Below, in pieces: positions 25,120-36,796 of a stretch of DNA of 64,000 nt. Under the pieces are notes generated by a model that did not search any database, was not told where the DNA came from, and was given only the letters and a program-made list of their open reading frames with translations. Each line of letters begins with the position of its first letter. The stretch's first letter is position 1. This stretch comes from Eonycteris spelaea (lineage: Eukaryota; Chordata; Mammalia; Chiroptera; Pteropodidae), in the NCBI GenBank assembly GCA_003508835.1, contig PUFA01000182.1, positions 2,418,001-2,482,000 on the forward strand, given 5' to 3'. A program made the position numbers and the translations under genes.

Positions 25120-25300
25120 CCAGGGGTAGCAACCAGGGGCGACCTACCACCCCGCGGACACTGGGCCACGCCCGGTGACAAGCACAGTCTTCAGGGCTGG
25201 GCGCTCCTGCACCGAGGGGGCAGGGCCGGGGAGGCTCTCAGCACCCTCATTGTCCAGGATGACCCGACGAGTCCCCGGAGCGGCCCGCAGTCAGGGAAAA
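25120..25300 (+). mobile_element. MER20-like element next to GNG7 exon
   Basis: The blocks 'gacactgggccacgcccggt' and 'ggggcagggccggggaggct' match MER20. It ends about 280 bases before the first coding exon of GNG7. Confidence 0.7.
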
Positions 25301-25580
25301 CGCCGGTCGCTTCCTACCCGCTGCGTCCTCAGCCGAGACTCCCAGGAGCCGCCGCTGTGTTCACGGACTCTCCTGGGGACCCCGAGGGTGACGACCAGCG
25401 ACTGGCCACAGGAGGGGCCTTGGGAGAAGAGGGGCTCGGACAGGCCTCCCGCCCCGACTCGGGGACACAGACAACGTGGCCGGTCCCCAGACGGGGCAGG
25501 GCCGCAGGGTGGCGGGGCGGGCAGGGGGCTTCGGGAGGGGGCGTCCTGCCTCTGCCTCACGCTGCCTGCTTCCCCCACAG

Positions 25581-25613
25581 CTCTGGACGCGGGGCCGGAG
25601 CCGATGGCAGACG
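25581..25613 (+). other. GNG7: GNG7 exon, 5' UTR part
   Basis: The exon begins directly after tcccccacag at 25571-25580. The 33 non-coding bases contain an upstream ATG at 25604 that overlaps the GNG7 start (listed separately). Confidence 0.85.
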
Positions 25614-25627
25614 ATGTCAGCCACTAA
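25604..25627 (+). promoter_or_regulatory. upstream ORF overlapping the GNG7 start
   Basis: The frame encodes MADDVSH and a stop. Its ATG is 10 bases before the GNG7 ATG, in another frame, and its stop lies 11 bases past the GNG7 ATG. It has G at +4 but C at -3; the GNG7 ATG has A at -3. It could lower GNG7 translation, but whether it is used is not known. Confidence 0.5.
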
Positions 25628-25694
25628 CAACGTCGCCCAGGCCCGGAAGCTGGTAGAGCAGCTCCGCATCGAGGCGGGGGTCGAGCGCATCAAG
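25614..25694 (+). CDS. GNG7: G-protein gamma-7 subunit, coding exon 1 of 2
   Basis: GNG7 is the gamma subunit of heterotrimeric G proteins. It pairs with a beta subunit through a coiled coil and anchors the dimer to the inner face of the plasma membrane; in striatum it works with G-alpha-olf and adenylyl cyclase. This exon gives residues 1-27, beginning [20 protein letters not shown], with the typical N-terminal helix. From memory human GNG7 differs only in having Ile for Val at 7 and 23. The donor aag/gtgaga follows at 25694/25695 in phase 0 and joins the exon at 28029 across a 2,334-base intron. The joined product is 68 residues, the normal GNG7 length. The start was chosen by family length and A at -3. 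Confidence 0.97.
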
Positions 25695-25918
25695 GTGAGA
25701 CGCGGGGCGGCCCGCGCCGCCGCCTCAGCGTGAGCCCCTGTCGAGGCCCTTCTCACCAAACCTGCGTCCGCTGCGAAGGGCCGGGGGGCTCGTCCAGGAG
25801 GCTGCCTCCTGCCCCCGGCCCAGCTCGCCACGGCCAGCGGGGGACCAGGCGTCTCCGTGGGGAAGGCCCCCGGGGTGTGCACTTCTCAGCGGGCCCTGCT
25901 CCGGCCCCCCACTGCGAG

Positions 25919-26325
25919 TCAGGGTTCTCAGAGAAACGGGCCCGGCAGGACACGTGTGCTTATCTAGAGACGATGCACTTGAAGGAACTGGCTCACGCGA
26001 TGACGGGGCCTGGCAGGTGTGACGTCTGCAGGGCGGGAGACCCGGGCAAGAGCCGACGTGGCAGCTCGAGTCCCGGGGTCGTCTGGGGCAGAACTCGGCC
26101 TCTTTTGCGGGAACCTCCGTCTTGTCCCCTAAGGCCTTCAACTGATTAGATGCGGCCCACCCACACTACAGCGGCGGATCTGCTCCACGCAGAGCCGACC
26201 GATTCAAACGTCAATCTCATCTCAGAAGACTCTCCATAGAGAGTTCTGGACTGGTGGTGGGTCAAATATCTGGGTGCCATGGCCTAGCCAGGCAGACACG
26301 CAAAATCAGCCATCACCCACATCAC
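25919..26325 (+). mobile_element. long copy of a common mammalian repeat
   Basis: It begins 'gtcagggttctcagagaaac' and includes 'gaaggaactggctcacgcga', 'ggccttcaactgattagatg', 'tcaaacgtcaatctcatctc' and 'aaatatctgggtgccatggc'. I recognise this family as a frequent mammalian interspersed repeat but cannot name it safely. It lies in the last GNG7 intron. Confidence 0.6.
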
Positions 26326-27609
26326 TTTCCTGAGCACCTGTCGGACCCTGGTCGCTGCTGGGCGTGGGAAGGGACCACGGTATGGGCAGATTCGCACCGA
26401 CGCCCGGGCGGTGGAAGGGGGTGGGCGGCGCCTCCCAGGAGGCGGGTGACTGCCCCAGCCAGAGCACCGCTTCCGGCCGGAGTGACTGGCTTTTTTTGAG
26501 AAGGTGCCAGCCCCGCCTGGGGGCGCTGATTCACCCGTCTGCTCGGGACTCGGGAAAGTCGGGAGGAGGGTGTCATTTGGCCCGCCCTCCCAGCCCCGTC
26601 TGAGGTTTTTCCTGTCCCCACAACGGCGACCGGCACCTCAGAGCAGCGGCCTGTCTGAGAGGCGGGAGCGATGGCCCTGGCCTCTGGGCAGAGCCCTTCT
26701 GTCCACGCCAGGGACAGGGACGGGACAGGGCGGGGACGGGGCGGGGAGGCTGCATGCGCAAGCCACAGCAGCGGCCGTCTCAGGGCCCAGAGACGATCCC
26801 GTCACCTGGGAGGGTGCTGTCCAAACGGGGCTCCGCTCCGTCTGCTCGGCAGAGGCCCGGCCGCCACGTGCTCCCCGCCGTAGTGGCTGTCGCTGCCTGG
26901 GGGCAGGCTTTTCCCTGGGCCCCAGACAGGGTCGGGGCGTCCGTGGTGACCCGGGGTGCAGGGCCGAGGACGCGGAGGCCCCCCTGCAGGCCGCAGACCT
27001 CGCTCCCCCTCATCTTACCCTCAGGGGCCCCTGCACGGCTCTCGCCACCACCTGGCCGCACCGCTGAGAAAGTGGGGTTGAGAAAGGGGGCCCCGCAGAC
27101 AGAGTTCCCGGGAGCCCCTGGGACGAGACCCAAGGGCCCACAGGCATGCCCTGGCCTCCCAGGCCCAGGACCCCTGCAGCCCGGCCCCCTGTCCCGCTGG
27201 GGCGAGCAGAGCGGGACGGTCCCACACCGCCCCCGCGCCTGACCAGGAGAACCGGGGCGCGTGGCCCGCGGGCGCCTTCGTGGTGGCGGTCAGCTCCCGA
27301 CGCTCTGCGCCATGTTTCCCCCACGCTGGCGTTCCCAGGTGTCTCTGGCGTTCCCAGGTGTCTCTCCCCGGCCCCGTCCTCTCTCAGGGACCCTAATGCT
27401 GGGCCGGCGCCCTCGCTGGCATCACGACTGCACAGAAAGGAGGAGCCGGCAGGCCCGTGTTGTCCCCCTCGATCGTGCCGACGTCCAGGCAGGGGTCCCC
27501 CTGTCCTGTCCCTTCTGGGCGAGGCGGCGCCCCAGGCTGGGTTCTAAAGAGGCCGCGTCTCACCCTGACCCTTTCGGTCCCAACGCCAGGCCACCGCTGG
27601 GGGAGGCTC

Positions 27610-27960
27610 GGTCCTTCCCGTCGCCATCGTTGTAAACGGGCGTGAAGCACACACAGCGTGGAATCTGCCACCAGCGTGGTGCATTCAGCGTTGTGCCCCT
27701 GCATTCCAGAACATTCCCTCAGGCCAAAAGGAAGCCGCTGTAGCTGTCCCCCCCTCCCCCCCTGCGGCCCGGCCACCCACTCCTGCACTCTGTCCCCATG
27801 GACGCGCCCATTCTGGGCACGTCGCGTGAACGGGGTAGCTCACCACGCGGCCCTGCGTGTCCGGGTCTCTCCCTGAGCATCGTGGGTTCCGGATCCGTCC
27901 ACACCATCTGCCCACCAGCGTCAGGCTGCTCCCACGGCTGGGCTGTTGGGCACCCACCCC
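27610..27960 (-). mobile_element. L1M 3' UTR, antisense
   Basis: 'gtggtgcattcagcgttgtg', 'cattccagaacattccctca' and 'cctgagcatcgtgggttccg' follow the antisense L1M 3' end. It ends about 70 bases before the last GNG7 exon. Confidence 0.6.
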
Positions 27961-28028
27961 CACGCACAGGTGGGCGCCGGGCAGCCCGCCCCTTACCTTG
28001 CCTCTCTCGTCCTTGTGCCCACACTCAG

Positions 28029-28154
28029 GTGTCCAAAGCCTCGTCGGAACTCATGAGCTACTGTGAGCAGCACGCCCGGAACGACCCCCTGGTGGTGGGA
28101 GTCCCCGCCTCCGAGAACCCCTTCAAGGACAAGAAGCCTTGTATCATCCTGTAG
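28029..28154 (+). CDS. GNG7: G-protein gamma-7 subunit, last coding exon
   Basis: It follows a clear acceptor (pyrimidine tract and acactcag) and encodes residues 28-68, starting [20 protein letters not shown] and ending [10 protein letters not shown], then TAG at 28152-28154. The C-terminal CIIL is a CAAX box. Ending in Leu, it is expected to be geranylgeranylated, cleaved and methylated, which attaches the beta-gamma dimer to membrane. The NPF region before it is conserved across gamma subunits. There are no breaks or missing key residues. Compared from memory with human: Glu for Asp after KASS, and Val for Leu in DPLxVG. Confidence 0.97.
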   Translation: MSKASSELMSYCEQHARNDPLVVGVPASENPFKDKKPCIIL

Positions 28155-31100
28155 CTCTGTCTTCCCTGCGTCCTGCCGTCCTGCCTCCCTCTCCCTCTCT
28201 CTCCCTCCCCTCCCTCTCTCCCGCTCTCTCCCACCCCGCCGCGGGCATCAGTCAGTATGTAGCTCACGCGAAAACGTTTTGAATCCCGGACACGTGAATG
28301 CCAAAAGAAGTGCAGAGAGCCGCCCGTGGCCGGATGGGTGCCGCGTGCCCTCCGGGTCCCCGGCCGCACAGCCCCCGGCCCGGCCCGAAGACGGTGGTGG
28401 CTTCACAGCCACTTCCTGGGTGACCACGGTGCCCTGGCGATGTGGGAACCGTTTTTGTAAGCTCTCGGTGGCCGCTGAGCTGTGGTCCCAAGTCGCACCG
28501 GGCCGGCCGGCTGCTGAGCGCGACTGGCCCCTCGTGGACAGACTCCGCCGGCTCGATGCCACCATGCCTTTTTTTTTTTTTTCTTCAGCACAGTAAAACT
28601 GGGCAGAGGTGGGGACACGTACTGAGCTTTTCCGGAAAAATCTCTCCTTTTCATTTACAAAACAGTTGCTGCTGAAGTCAGACTTCGGCGGCTGAGCTGC
28701 ACTGTGCTCTGACGCACGAGGGGGTCTCAGGGGCCAGGAGGGAGGCACCCTGTGTCACCACATGTCGCCCGCTGTGGGGCGTCTGAGGCATGGCCATAGG
28801 TCGCCCGAACTGCAGCCGCAGGGGAACGTGCCTGGGCGCCGGGCCGTCCAGTGCTCACAGTGGAAAGGTGCTGAACGGCCTGGGAAGAGCTGGCAGGGGG
28901 AGCAGGGGACCTGCGCGCCTCGCTCCGGCCACTCTCCAGCCCTCGGGCCCGGAGCGGCCGGTGGGGGAGGCGAGATGAGTTATCCCGCCACCCCAGGAAT
29001 CCCCAGATGTCACGGAGTCAGGGGTTTGGCGCGGGGCCTTTTTTTAAGTCATTTTTTCCTCCGTTTCGACGTGGACAGTTGAAGGAGCAGGCGGAGGGGC
29101 CGAGTGCAGCCAGTGCCGCCTGCAGCGGCCAGGACCCCGCACTGCCCTCCGCTCAGGGGTCCCACCCTTGTCTCTGGGCCCGGAGGCAAACCGTGGGAAG
29201 GAGCCAGCCCAGCTCGGCCCCTGCGTCCACCAGGGACATCAGAGGGTGAGGCCCCGCTGACTGGCGGGCCTGACCCGGCCCCCACCCCGCAGCACCGGGC
29301 CGGGCCAGGGCTCGGATCCTGCCCCAGCTAAGAAGGCTCTGGCAAGTGGCCCGCCAGTCCCCGGGCTCAGGCTGGGGGGCCGAGCCCTTCTCCCCGGCTC
29401 CCAGCTTTCCCGGCCGGTCCGGGAGCACAGGGCTCCGGGGAGCCTCGCGCCCCAACACCTGCTGTCAGCGGGGAACGGGGAAGGTGCTGACGCCACCTTT
29501 ACCAGGCCGGGAGCGGGCGCCTGCGCCTCTGGCCCTCGCCACCAGGACAGACCGAAGCCTGTTCCACAGCCGGCGGGGACTGACCCAGACACCAGGGAGC
29601 CGGTGCGGAGCGAGGCCCCTCGCGGCCGCTCCTGCCAGCCCTCCCCACCAGCCACCTGGTGACTGGCGGCCAGCACGCGCCCCTGCCCCGTGACAGAAGC
29701 CTTAACCCCTTGAGCCCGCATCGGACCCCTGCACGCGCGCCCCCGCCACGTCCCCCAGACCCCGACCTCGGTCAGGAGCACCCAGGGGCCTGGGCTCTGC
29801 CCAGACCCCGACCTCCGTCAGGAGCATCCGGGGGCCCGGCCCCACCCTGCCTGCTGCTTCAAGCCCTCACCGTGCGTCCCCGCCCAGGGGGCCCCAGAGA
29901 AGCCGGCGGGAAGCAGAGCCCAGGACCCCTGGCTGAGGGAGGCGAGTGAACCCACATGTATTGGTGCTGTCACCTGCTCTGGGCCCAGAGGACACGGCCG
30001 AGGTGCTCCCTCAGGGGCACGCAGCCCAGGACTGAGTGGTCTGGGTACACTGAGGCCCGGCGAGGTGTGACAGCAGCCCGTTCCCCCTGCTACCTGCCTC
30101 CCAGGGGCCCTGCCCTGTGCCCTGAGCCTGGCAGTCAGGGCCCCACAGCCTCGAACCCCAGGGAGCTGGGGAGTGGCAGAAACCCCACTGTGTTTTCTTT
30201 CTAGCTGAGAAAAAAACACTCGTTTCTCCTTCTTTTCGTTTAGAGTAAATCTCACCGTCCTTAGTGTAGACCGAGGCGTCAGTGCTCTGAGGGCCACGTG
30301 TGCTCCCTCTGTGAGCCTAGCACAGGCGTCCGCCATGAAGACGCTGTTCCCAGGGCCCTTGGGGACTGGAAGTGCCCCGCGCACCAGGGAGCGGGTGGCG
30401 GTGGCAGCAGGGGCCTTGGGGCAAACAGCACCTCCCAACCACGTCACGGGAGGAGACGGGATCACGGGCGCGCACGCGGAGCAGACGGCCTGGGCACGCA
30501 GTCTCCTGTCCTCTGCGGCCTGGCTCAGGGTCGCCGTGTGGCAGTCTGGCCGGGCCAGGCCAAGACCCTGATCCAGTGACCTCCCTCCAGGAAGAGACCA
30601 CGCACCCCCCCCCACCCTCCACAGGTGACCCCCAGGCCAAGCACTCAGTGACTCAGCTGTGACCCCCGCCCCAGGGGAAGTAACCCGCGGGGCTGGGCAC
30701 GACGTGCCATAGCGGCTTTGATGTCCAGCCGGGACCCAGGACCGCAGGGCCTCCAGGCAGCTCGTCCATCTCTGAACCACCCAGCCCTGCCTGCCGGAGC
30801 CCACGCGTGAGGGACCAGGGGCAGATTCCGGCCAAAGCGAGGCCACCAGAGGTCGCTCATCTGTCCTTCAGGGGCACTTACAGAAAGCCGGCCCACCACG
30901 GGGTCCCCTGAAAACAAGCCATAGGTCGGACACGGCGCCCTCGGCCTCCGCCGTCCACGGAACCCGTCGCCAGCGCCGGAAGGCCCACTCCGGGGTCTCA
31001 GAAGCCACCGGCGGCTCTGGCGGCTTCTGGCCGTCCGGTGGTTTCTATTTCTGATTTTTAAACATCTCCAGGTGTGCCACACCCACTTCCTCGCAGTGTT

Positions 31101-31165
31101 TTAATATCGTGTGGAATTGTTAATACAACGTGAGTTAATCCACAATAAAAGGCTCCCGCCTCCTT
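28155..31165 (+). other. GNG7: GNG7 3' UTR, about 3 kb
   Basis: No other gene begins here, and the human GNG7 3' UTR is also several kb long. Just after the stop, 28165-28238 is a nearly pure C/T tract, a possible site for pyrimidine-tract binding proteins. A 12-base AT-rich hairpin (gtgttttctttct, loop agctg, agaaaaaaacac) lies at 30190-30219. A 12-base T run lies at 28568-28579. The end is placed by the signal at 31144; a later AATAAA at 31583 is an alternative. Confidence 0.6.
31144..31149 (+). terminator. GNG7: AATAAA, likely GNG7 poly(A) signal
   Basis: It is the first clear AATAAA after the stop codon and falls before the L1 fragments. A second AATAAA at 31583-31588 lies in AT-rich sequence just before L1 and could also be used. 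Confidence 0.5.
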
Positions 31166-31689
31166 CTCTGCCGGCTCCGGGACCCCCTCATCCCCCCCGG
31201 CCGCCGTCCCCACCGCGGACGGACCCAGCTCCAGGCGGCCGCGCACATGAGTAGCCCTCAGCTTTCACGGGTTTGTGATTTGTAGTTGGGAAATTGACGG
31301 GGAAAGGCTACGGGGCGGGGGGTCTGTGTGCGCACGAGCCCTGTGTCCCACGGCCCCAGAGCGTTTGTGTGGCATGGCCTGTGGGAAGGCGCCTCGCCCC
31401 CCGGAGACCCTGGAGCCTGGGAAGATCTTAATCTCACCCTGCTCGCCAGTTCCCAGGGTCCACTCACCACCACCCCACCCCCGCCCCGACCACCAGACTC
31501 ACGGCGAACTGCAAAGAGTTCCATTTTTAATAATATATCTGCAATTGGGTGGTTCTGGCCCCTGAGCAGAGAAATTTCTCAGAATAAAGCATTTATAGAT
31601 TCGACTACATAAAAATTATTCCCCGTGTATCAAAAAGTACAAGGTTAGAAGGCAGTTCGAAACCTAACCAGCATTAGCACGTGACCCAG

Positions 31690-32205
31690 CAGTCCAGTGT
31701 GCACACACGGTGCTCTGAAAGCAGGGGCTTGGACGGACACTTGCACACCCATGTGCACGGCAGCACAATTCTCAAAAGCCAGAAGGTGGACACGAGCCCG
31801 GTGTCCATGGATGGATGATGGGTGAACACAGTGAGGTCCATCCAGACGCGGGAGTATCGTTCAGCATTAGAAATCCAGGGCGTCCTGACGCCTGCTCCAT
31901 GGATGGACCCTGAGGACACTGCTCAGTGACATAAGCCAGACACAGAAGGACACGTGCCGTGTGGTCCCACTCACAGGGGGTCCCCAGAGGAGTCAGAGTC
32001 ACAGAGACAGGAAGTGGATGGTGGAGCCAGGGGCTGGTGGAGGGGAGGGCGGTGAGTGTGAGATGGGACAGAGTGTCAGTTTGAGACAATGAGAAAGTCC
32101 TGGAGGTGGGGACAGAGGGGACGATTGTAGGACACCACGCAATCGCATACTTAAAAATGGTTAAAATGCTAAACTTCATGTCACATGTCTCTACCACAAA
32201 AAGAA
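31690..32205 (+). mobile_element. L1M ORF2 end and 3' UTR
   Basis: The blocks 'ggtgtccatggatggatgat', 'cagtgacataagccagacac', 'ggagccaggggctggtggag' and 'cttaaaaatggttaaaatgc' follow the 3' end of an L1M element in order. It is non-coding. Confidence 0.85.
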
Positions 32206-32339
32206 ACACACCGCCATCGCCCACCTGAGGGGCCGCGGGCAACGTGACCAGCGGTGGCCAGCACAAGCAGGCGGCCCCGAGCTCGTGGTGGGCGCTGCGA
32301 CCCCACAGGGGATTTGGGGGGCTGGAAGTTTCTCCCCAA

Positions 32340-32960
32340 ACCACGCCCGCCCGCGGTGTGACTCGGTGGTTCCACTTGCGTTCACCCAGGAGAGATCAAA
32401 GCCTGTCCACCAAAAGAACACGCAGGGCAGCTCATCATGACAGTCAGAACGGGGACCCAGCTCAGGTACCCGTGGCAGGTGAGTGGATCAACACCGTGGC
32501 CCGGCCCCGGCCCGGAGTCCCACCCAGCAAAGGAATAAGCCAGAATAAACTCTCGCCGCCGCAGAGAGTTAACGGACTCAAGACGGTCGGTCGTCAGCGC
32601 AGTACCGCACGAACCCCAGACGCCAGCATCGCCTCCAGCATCTCCCCCTTCAGTGAGCCCCTCGAAACCGAGACGGGAGAAATGGCAGATGCGGAGTCAC
32701 GGCGTCTCTCGGTAGGACCAGCCACAGAATCCACGGGGCCGCTCATCCAGAAATTAAGAATTCCGGGGGGCGCAAAGGACAGCATCGAAAATAGAGTGGC
32801 TAAGACTGTGATAACCACGTGTGCTGCCGGGTGGGGACTCGACTTCCCCGGGGATCGCTTTGCAAATCGTATAATAAACGTCTGACCACGGTGCCGTGCA
32901 CCTGAAACTCACGTGATACTGACTGTCAACTGTAATTGACAATTGTTTTTATTGAGAATT
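32340..32960 (+). mobile_element. second L1 3' end (laurasiatherian-type)
   Basis: 'gtggctaagactgtgataac', 'gctgccgggtggggactcga', 'cgctttgcaaatcgtataat' and 'gtgcacctgaaactcacgtg' match the L1 3' end that I associate with bats, horses and carnivores. It gives mild support for a laurasiatherian source. Confidence 0.6.
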
Positions 32961-33099
32961 TCCAGATGGTGACAGGAGAGCACTGAACCCGGTGACTTCC
33001 CAGCCCGCCCGCCCGCGACGCTGGCCCTGCCTCTCAGGGCAGGAGCCTGGACGACGACGGTTTGTGCAGTGCCAGGGCACCGGGAGCCCCCCTGGCATC

Positions 33100-33735
33100 T
33101 GCAGCCAGCTTTTCAAGAAACGCAAAAAAAAAGTCACCGACCTTGCATTTTATTTCGCAAAACCACTCTGCTCAGGAGGTGGTATAAAAAAAAAAAATTT
33201 TTTTAATCCTACGTCCCTTTCAAATCAGGACGACCACATTCGTGACAGTAAGAGGCTCGTCTTGAACTCGGGGTCGCTCTTTCAGGTTAAAAACCATCAC
33301 CTCACAGCAGCATCGTCAGGTTAGTGGCACAGCGGCTCTTCGGGCCGTCGTGCTTATTCATCCTCTTAATTTATAAACAAAAATGCTGACCGGTGCCGCA
33401 CAGAGGCGTGGATGCGGTGGCGCGACCGCCGAATGAAGGTCCGGCTGGCCACAGAGCCTCTGCAGGTTTTTATGCTCTCCCCGAAAGAAATTCCCGGGAG
33501 AGGCAGAGACTGACGAGTGAAGTGACTGACATTCATCAGTTCTGAGTCTGTGCCCCATCACCAGGCCACACCACCAGGCGACGACCGAATTCATGCTTTT
33601 AGAAATCCTGTCATCGCTTTGTGAACAGCGTCTTCTATTTTTTTCTCCTGACAATCTGCACTTTTTTCTTCGAGTTTCTTTATCCTGCCTTGGTATTTCT
33701 TCCTCCTCTCCTAAGTACGTTGAAAAACCTCAACA
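33100..33735. other. AT-richer intergenic stretch
   Basis: It contains an A/T run near 33188-33206 and several weak repeat-like phrases. I see no gene or clear element. Confidence 0.4.
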
Positions 33736-33805
33736 GGTGGAAACAGACCGGTCTTCCTGTGACCTTGGGCAAGTCGCTTTAACAACCGGTGCTTAATCTC
33801 GGAGT
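33735..33805 (+). mobile_element. MIR fragment
   Basis: 'tcctgtgaccttgggcaagt' is the MIR core in sense orientation. Confidence 0.7.
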
Positions 33806-35900
33806 TGAATGCAAGGTCAAAAGCGCCCAGGGAGACCCTCCTGGGTTCTTTGTAATGATCCGAGGCACAGTCCACAGCCCAGACGAAACTCTCACACCAG
33901 ATCACACTGCGTCGGAGCCTCAGGAACCAGGGAGCGTACGGGTCTTGCCACAGTTCTAGTCCTGACGTTCTCCACGCTCACCCCCTGCAGAAGGCAACGC
34001 AGTCAACACACGCACAGGCAGGCCGGGTGACAGGAGCAGGTTGCGCGCGGAATGTTTATGAGACCCGGCCCTGCGGATGGAAACACGCCAAGGGGGAGGA
34101 GGGGCCCCAGGCCAGGCGGGCCCTCCTGCCTCGCCGCCGCCCGTCAGCCGCTGGGGAGGCTGCAGCCAGAACGCTGCGACCTTGGGCCGGGCGCCGCCTG
34201 CAGCTGACGCAGTTCCTGCAGGGCCGGCAGCTGGAGCCGACAACATTCTCAGCAGCCAGCGCGACTCGTCCTCCCTCGCAGGGCCGTGGGCGGCATGTCC
34301 CCACGCCCACCAGCCTCGTCCACCTTTAGCTTTCGGAGTTAACGTTCTTCTGTTTGTAAACATTGGCACCAGTGGACCCCACTGCAGAGAAACATTTGCA
34401 AACTGACGCACACGAGAGAAGGCCAAGAGCACCCCCAGGCAGCCTTCCCGCCCCACACACTTCATTCGTGGAAATGAGATGTCTGTTTTCGTTGACCCAA
34501 AGGAAGGGTCAACAAGACTTTGATAAGGCTGTGGTGCCGAAGCAAAAGGGTGCCGTGAGTGCGACCTTATCCCTGTCTTGTCTCCTGGGACACGTGCCAC
34601 GGACCCCTGCCAGCGTCCACTCCCTCCCGTGGGACCCCCGTCCTGCTCCCACGCTCCCACGCTCCTGCCTGGTCCGTGCTCCTGAGCAAGTCCTTCCCGA
34701 GCGAAGGCCGGGCTCTGGCGCCCAGGCGGCCAAGGAGGCGGGCTCAGGGTTCAGGGGCCCCCCAGGGACCCAAAGGACTGGGGGAAAACATCCCGCTTTG
34801 GGGGCTCCAGGAGGGGGTCTCCCCTGGGCGGCCACATCGGCCTCAGCACTCCAGCACACATGCGGCTTGTCCGTGGAGGCCGGCAACACAGGCCTTACCG
34901 CGGGGCGGGTGACGGGAGGCCTCGCCGCCATGCCGGCTGAAGAGTGTGGTGCTCTCGCCGAAACGTGTCACTCCGGGCGGAACTGCAAGCCCCGGGCTGG
35001 GGAATGCGTCCCCTGGCCAGAGGGGCACGGTCCGTCGGCCCAGGACACAGGGCGGGCGAGGTGGGAGGGGGCGCGCCAGCAGGCGTCGCTCCGTCCCTCG
35101 GCGCGCCGCGGTCCCACACAGCAGCCACGTCCCTTCACGCACCTTCAGCGTCCTTAGGCCGTGCCGGTGCCGTCCCCTTGCTCCACTCTTCCCTGGGCAA
35201 GGAAATGAACCATCACAGGTGGAGCGGCACGGGGACTCGGGAGCGAGTCGTGGGGACACTCCCCCTCTAAAGCCTCCAGTCCCAGGCAGGACAAAAGCGA
35301 GTTCCCACTCCGGGGACCATCCAGGAAAAGCTCGCTTGCACCGCTGGGGAGCGTATCCAAACCCGGCCTACTCCCCGGCCATCAAGAGACCCTAGAAAGG
35401 TTCTGAGCGGGACCGACACGCATGTCCCCACCCTCAAAGCCACGTGGAGCTGCCCCTGAGGAGGAATTCTCAGACCAAGGTCTAAAAGTTTCATGGGGCG
35501 ACCTGGGCACCGCCATGGGGTCCACGCCACGGTCGCCATCCTGCGGGAAGCATGGAACGGGCCGGCTCAGGGGGTCAAGGCAAGCCGCAGCCTGACCCCG
35601 GGCCACGGGGCTGCCCAGCCTGCGGGGGCCTCCTCATCTCATCTGTCAGCCTCATCTGGGCCTCATCTCGCGACACAGCCAGGGAGGGCGTTCCCTTCAC
35701 GTCTGGTCCCTTTCCTGGCCAGCGCACTTGGGAGCATTCCCTCCGTGGGCTCTCAGAGGCTGTTTGCAGAGGGCACCTCAGGTCAGGAGGGCGCGGGGGG
35801 TTTGGGCCCAGGATTGGGGACTCACAGTCCTCCCAGGACAGTCGCAGGAGGCACAGGGTGACCCGTAGGCGGCCTCTGGAAGCATCCACACCAGAGGCGG
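33806..35900. other. GC-rich intergenic sequence, no gene seen
   Basis: The open frames here have no recognisable domains and overlap on both strands. A perfect forkhead-type motif (tttgtaaaca) lies at about 34353-34362. Nothing else is definable. Confidence 0.5.
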
Positions 35901-35924
35901 CAGGTGAAGTGGAAAACGAACAGG

Positions 35925-36092
35925 TGGGGCCGGTTCTGCCACCAGTTTCACTGGGGGACTTCCAGCAACTCGGGGCTCCGCGTGGCAGTTTGTAAAATGA
36001 GGATAATTAGTAGCACGGAGGTTGCTGTGAAGATATATAATAGGCGTAAAGTACATAATGAGCGTTCGACAAGTAAAATTGGCCAACAGTCC
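35925..36092 (+). mobile_element. MIR element
   Basis: 'gtttgtaaaatgaggataat', 'gttgctgtgaagatatataa' and 'gtacataatgagcgttcgac' trace the 3' two-thirds of MIR. Confidence 0.65.
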
Positions 36093-36796
36093 TGAGGAGC
36101 TGTAATGCCCTCAACATCCAAGTGGCTTGTGGTGCAAACAAGCGACGTGGGACTCCTGCCAGCGTTTCCTGCCAAATGCAGAAGCACGTTCGCTGTCCCC
36201 CAGCCTCCTCTCCGCAGGCGGACTGTCCTCTGTCCGATGGACAGACGCAGCAGGCTCGCAGAGATCCACTGGCACCACTGGGAAGAAATGAAGTAATTAA
36301 AGGCGACATCGCCGGCTGTTGCTGTCGTGGCTGCCGCGACCCAGGCCTGCAAAGAGCCAGGGCGCCTCGGCCGCGAGCTGACTTCCCCCGGGGCTGAGCC
36401 TCTTCCTCCGCGCTTCCGGCCCATTTCCCGAAGCCTGGCAACCGCCTCTCCTCCCGGCGGCCGCTGGGGCAACCCCGCCTCAGTTCTGCGAATCCAGGAG
36501 CCCCCGCCCCCAGGCAGGGATCCGGCTCCTTTCTCAGAAGGAGAGGGGCCTGGGGGATCGGGGACCCCGCCCCACGCTGCAGTCGGGGTCCGGGGCGGGT
36601 GGGCGGCTGCTCCCAGTCGGGCCAGGGCACTGAGAGCGGGAGCGGGTGGTCCTGCGGGGCCGACCCCGAATCTGGGTCTCCAGGGGCCCGCCGAGCCCTC
36701 CAGAGCAACCCGTGGTGCCCGCCCCTCCCCGCACCTCGGTTGCCACAGCACCGCTAGGGCCCTTGGAGCGGGAGGCCAGGGCGCGGCCAAGACGAG

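Larger units (their letters stand above)
1..25580 (+). other. GNG7: probable GNG7 intron upstream of first coding exon
   Basis: No coding gene is supported here. The open frames are GC-driven or cross CA repeats, and none resembles a known protein. The stretch ends in a good 3' splice site, a pyrimidine tract followed by cacag at 25576-25580, leading into the GNG7 exon with the start codon. In human, GNG7 has non-coding first exons far upstream and a very large intron, so intronic identity is inferred from synteny. The content is repeat-derived (listed separately) plus GC-rich unique sequence at about 4.4-5.9, 7.4-8.5, 9.2-12.0, 13.1-17.2 and 19.6-20.9 kb, in which I see nothing definable. 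Confidence 0.65.

Noticed and set aside
25695..25733. Read-through of the GNG7 exon into the intron as an alternative C-terminus
   Set aside because: The frame continues for 13 codons to a stop, but the donor is consensus and the spliced form gives the exact family length and CAAX box.
29818..30846. 342-codon minus-strand frame
   Set aside because: It lies in the GNG7 3' UTR, is of low complexity and resembles no known protein.
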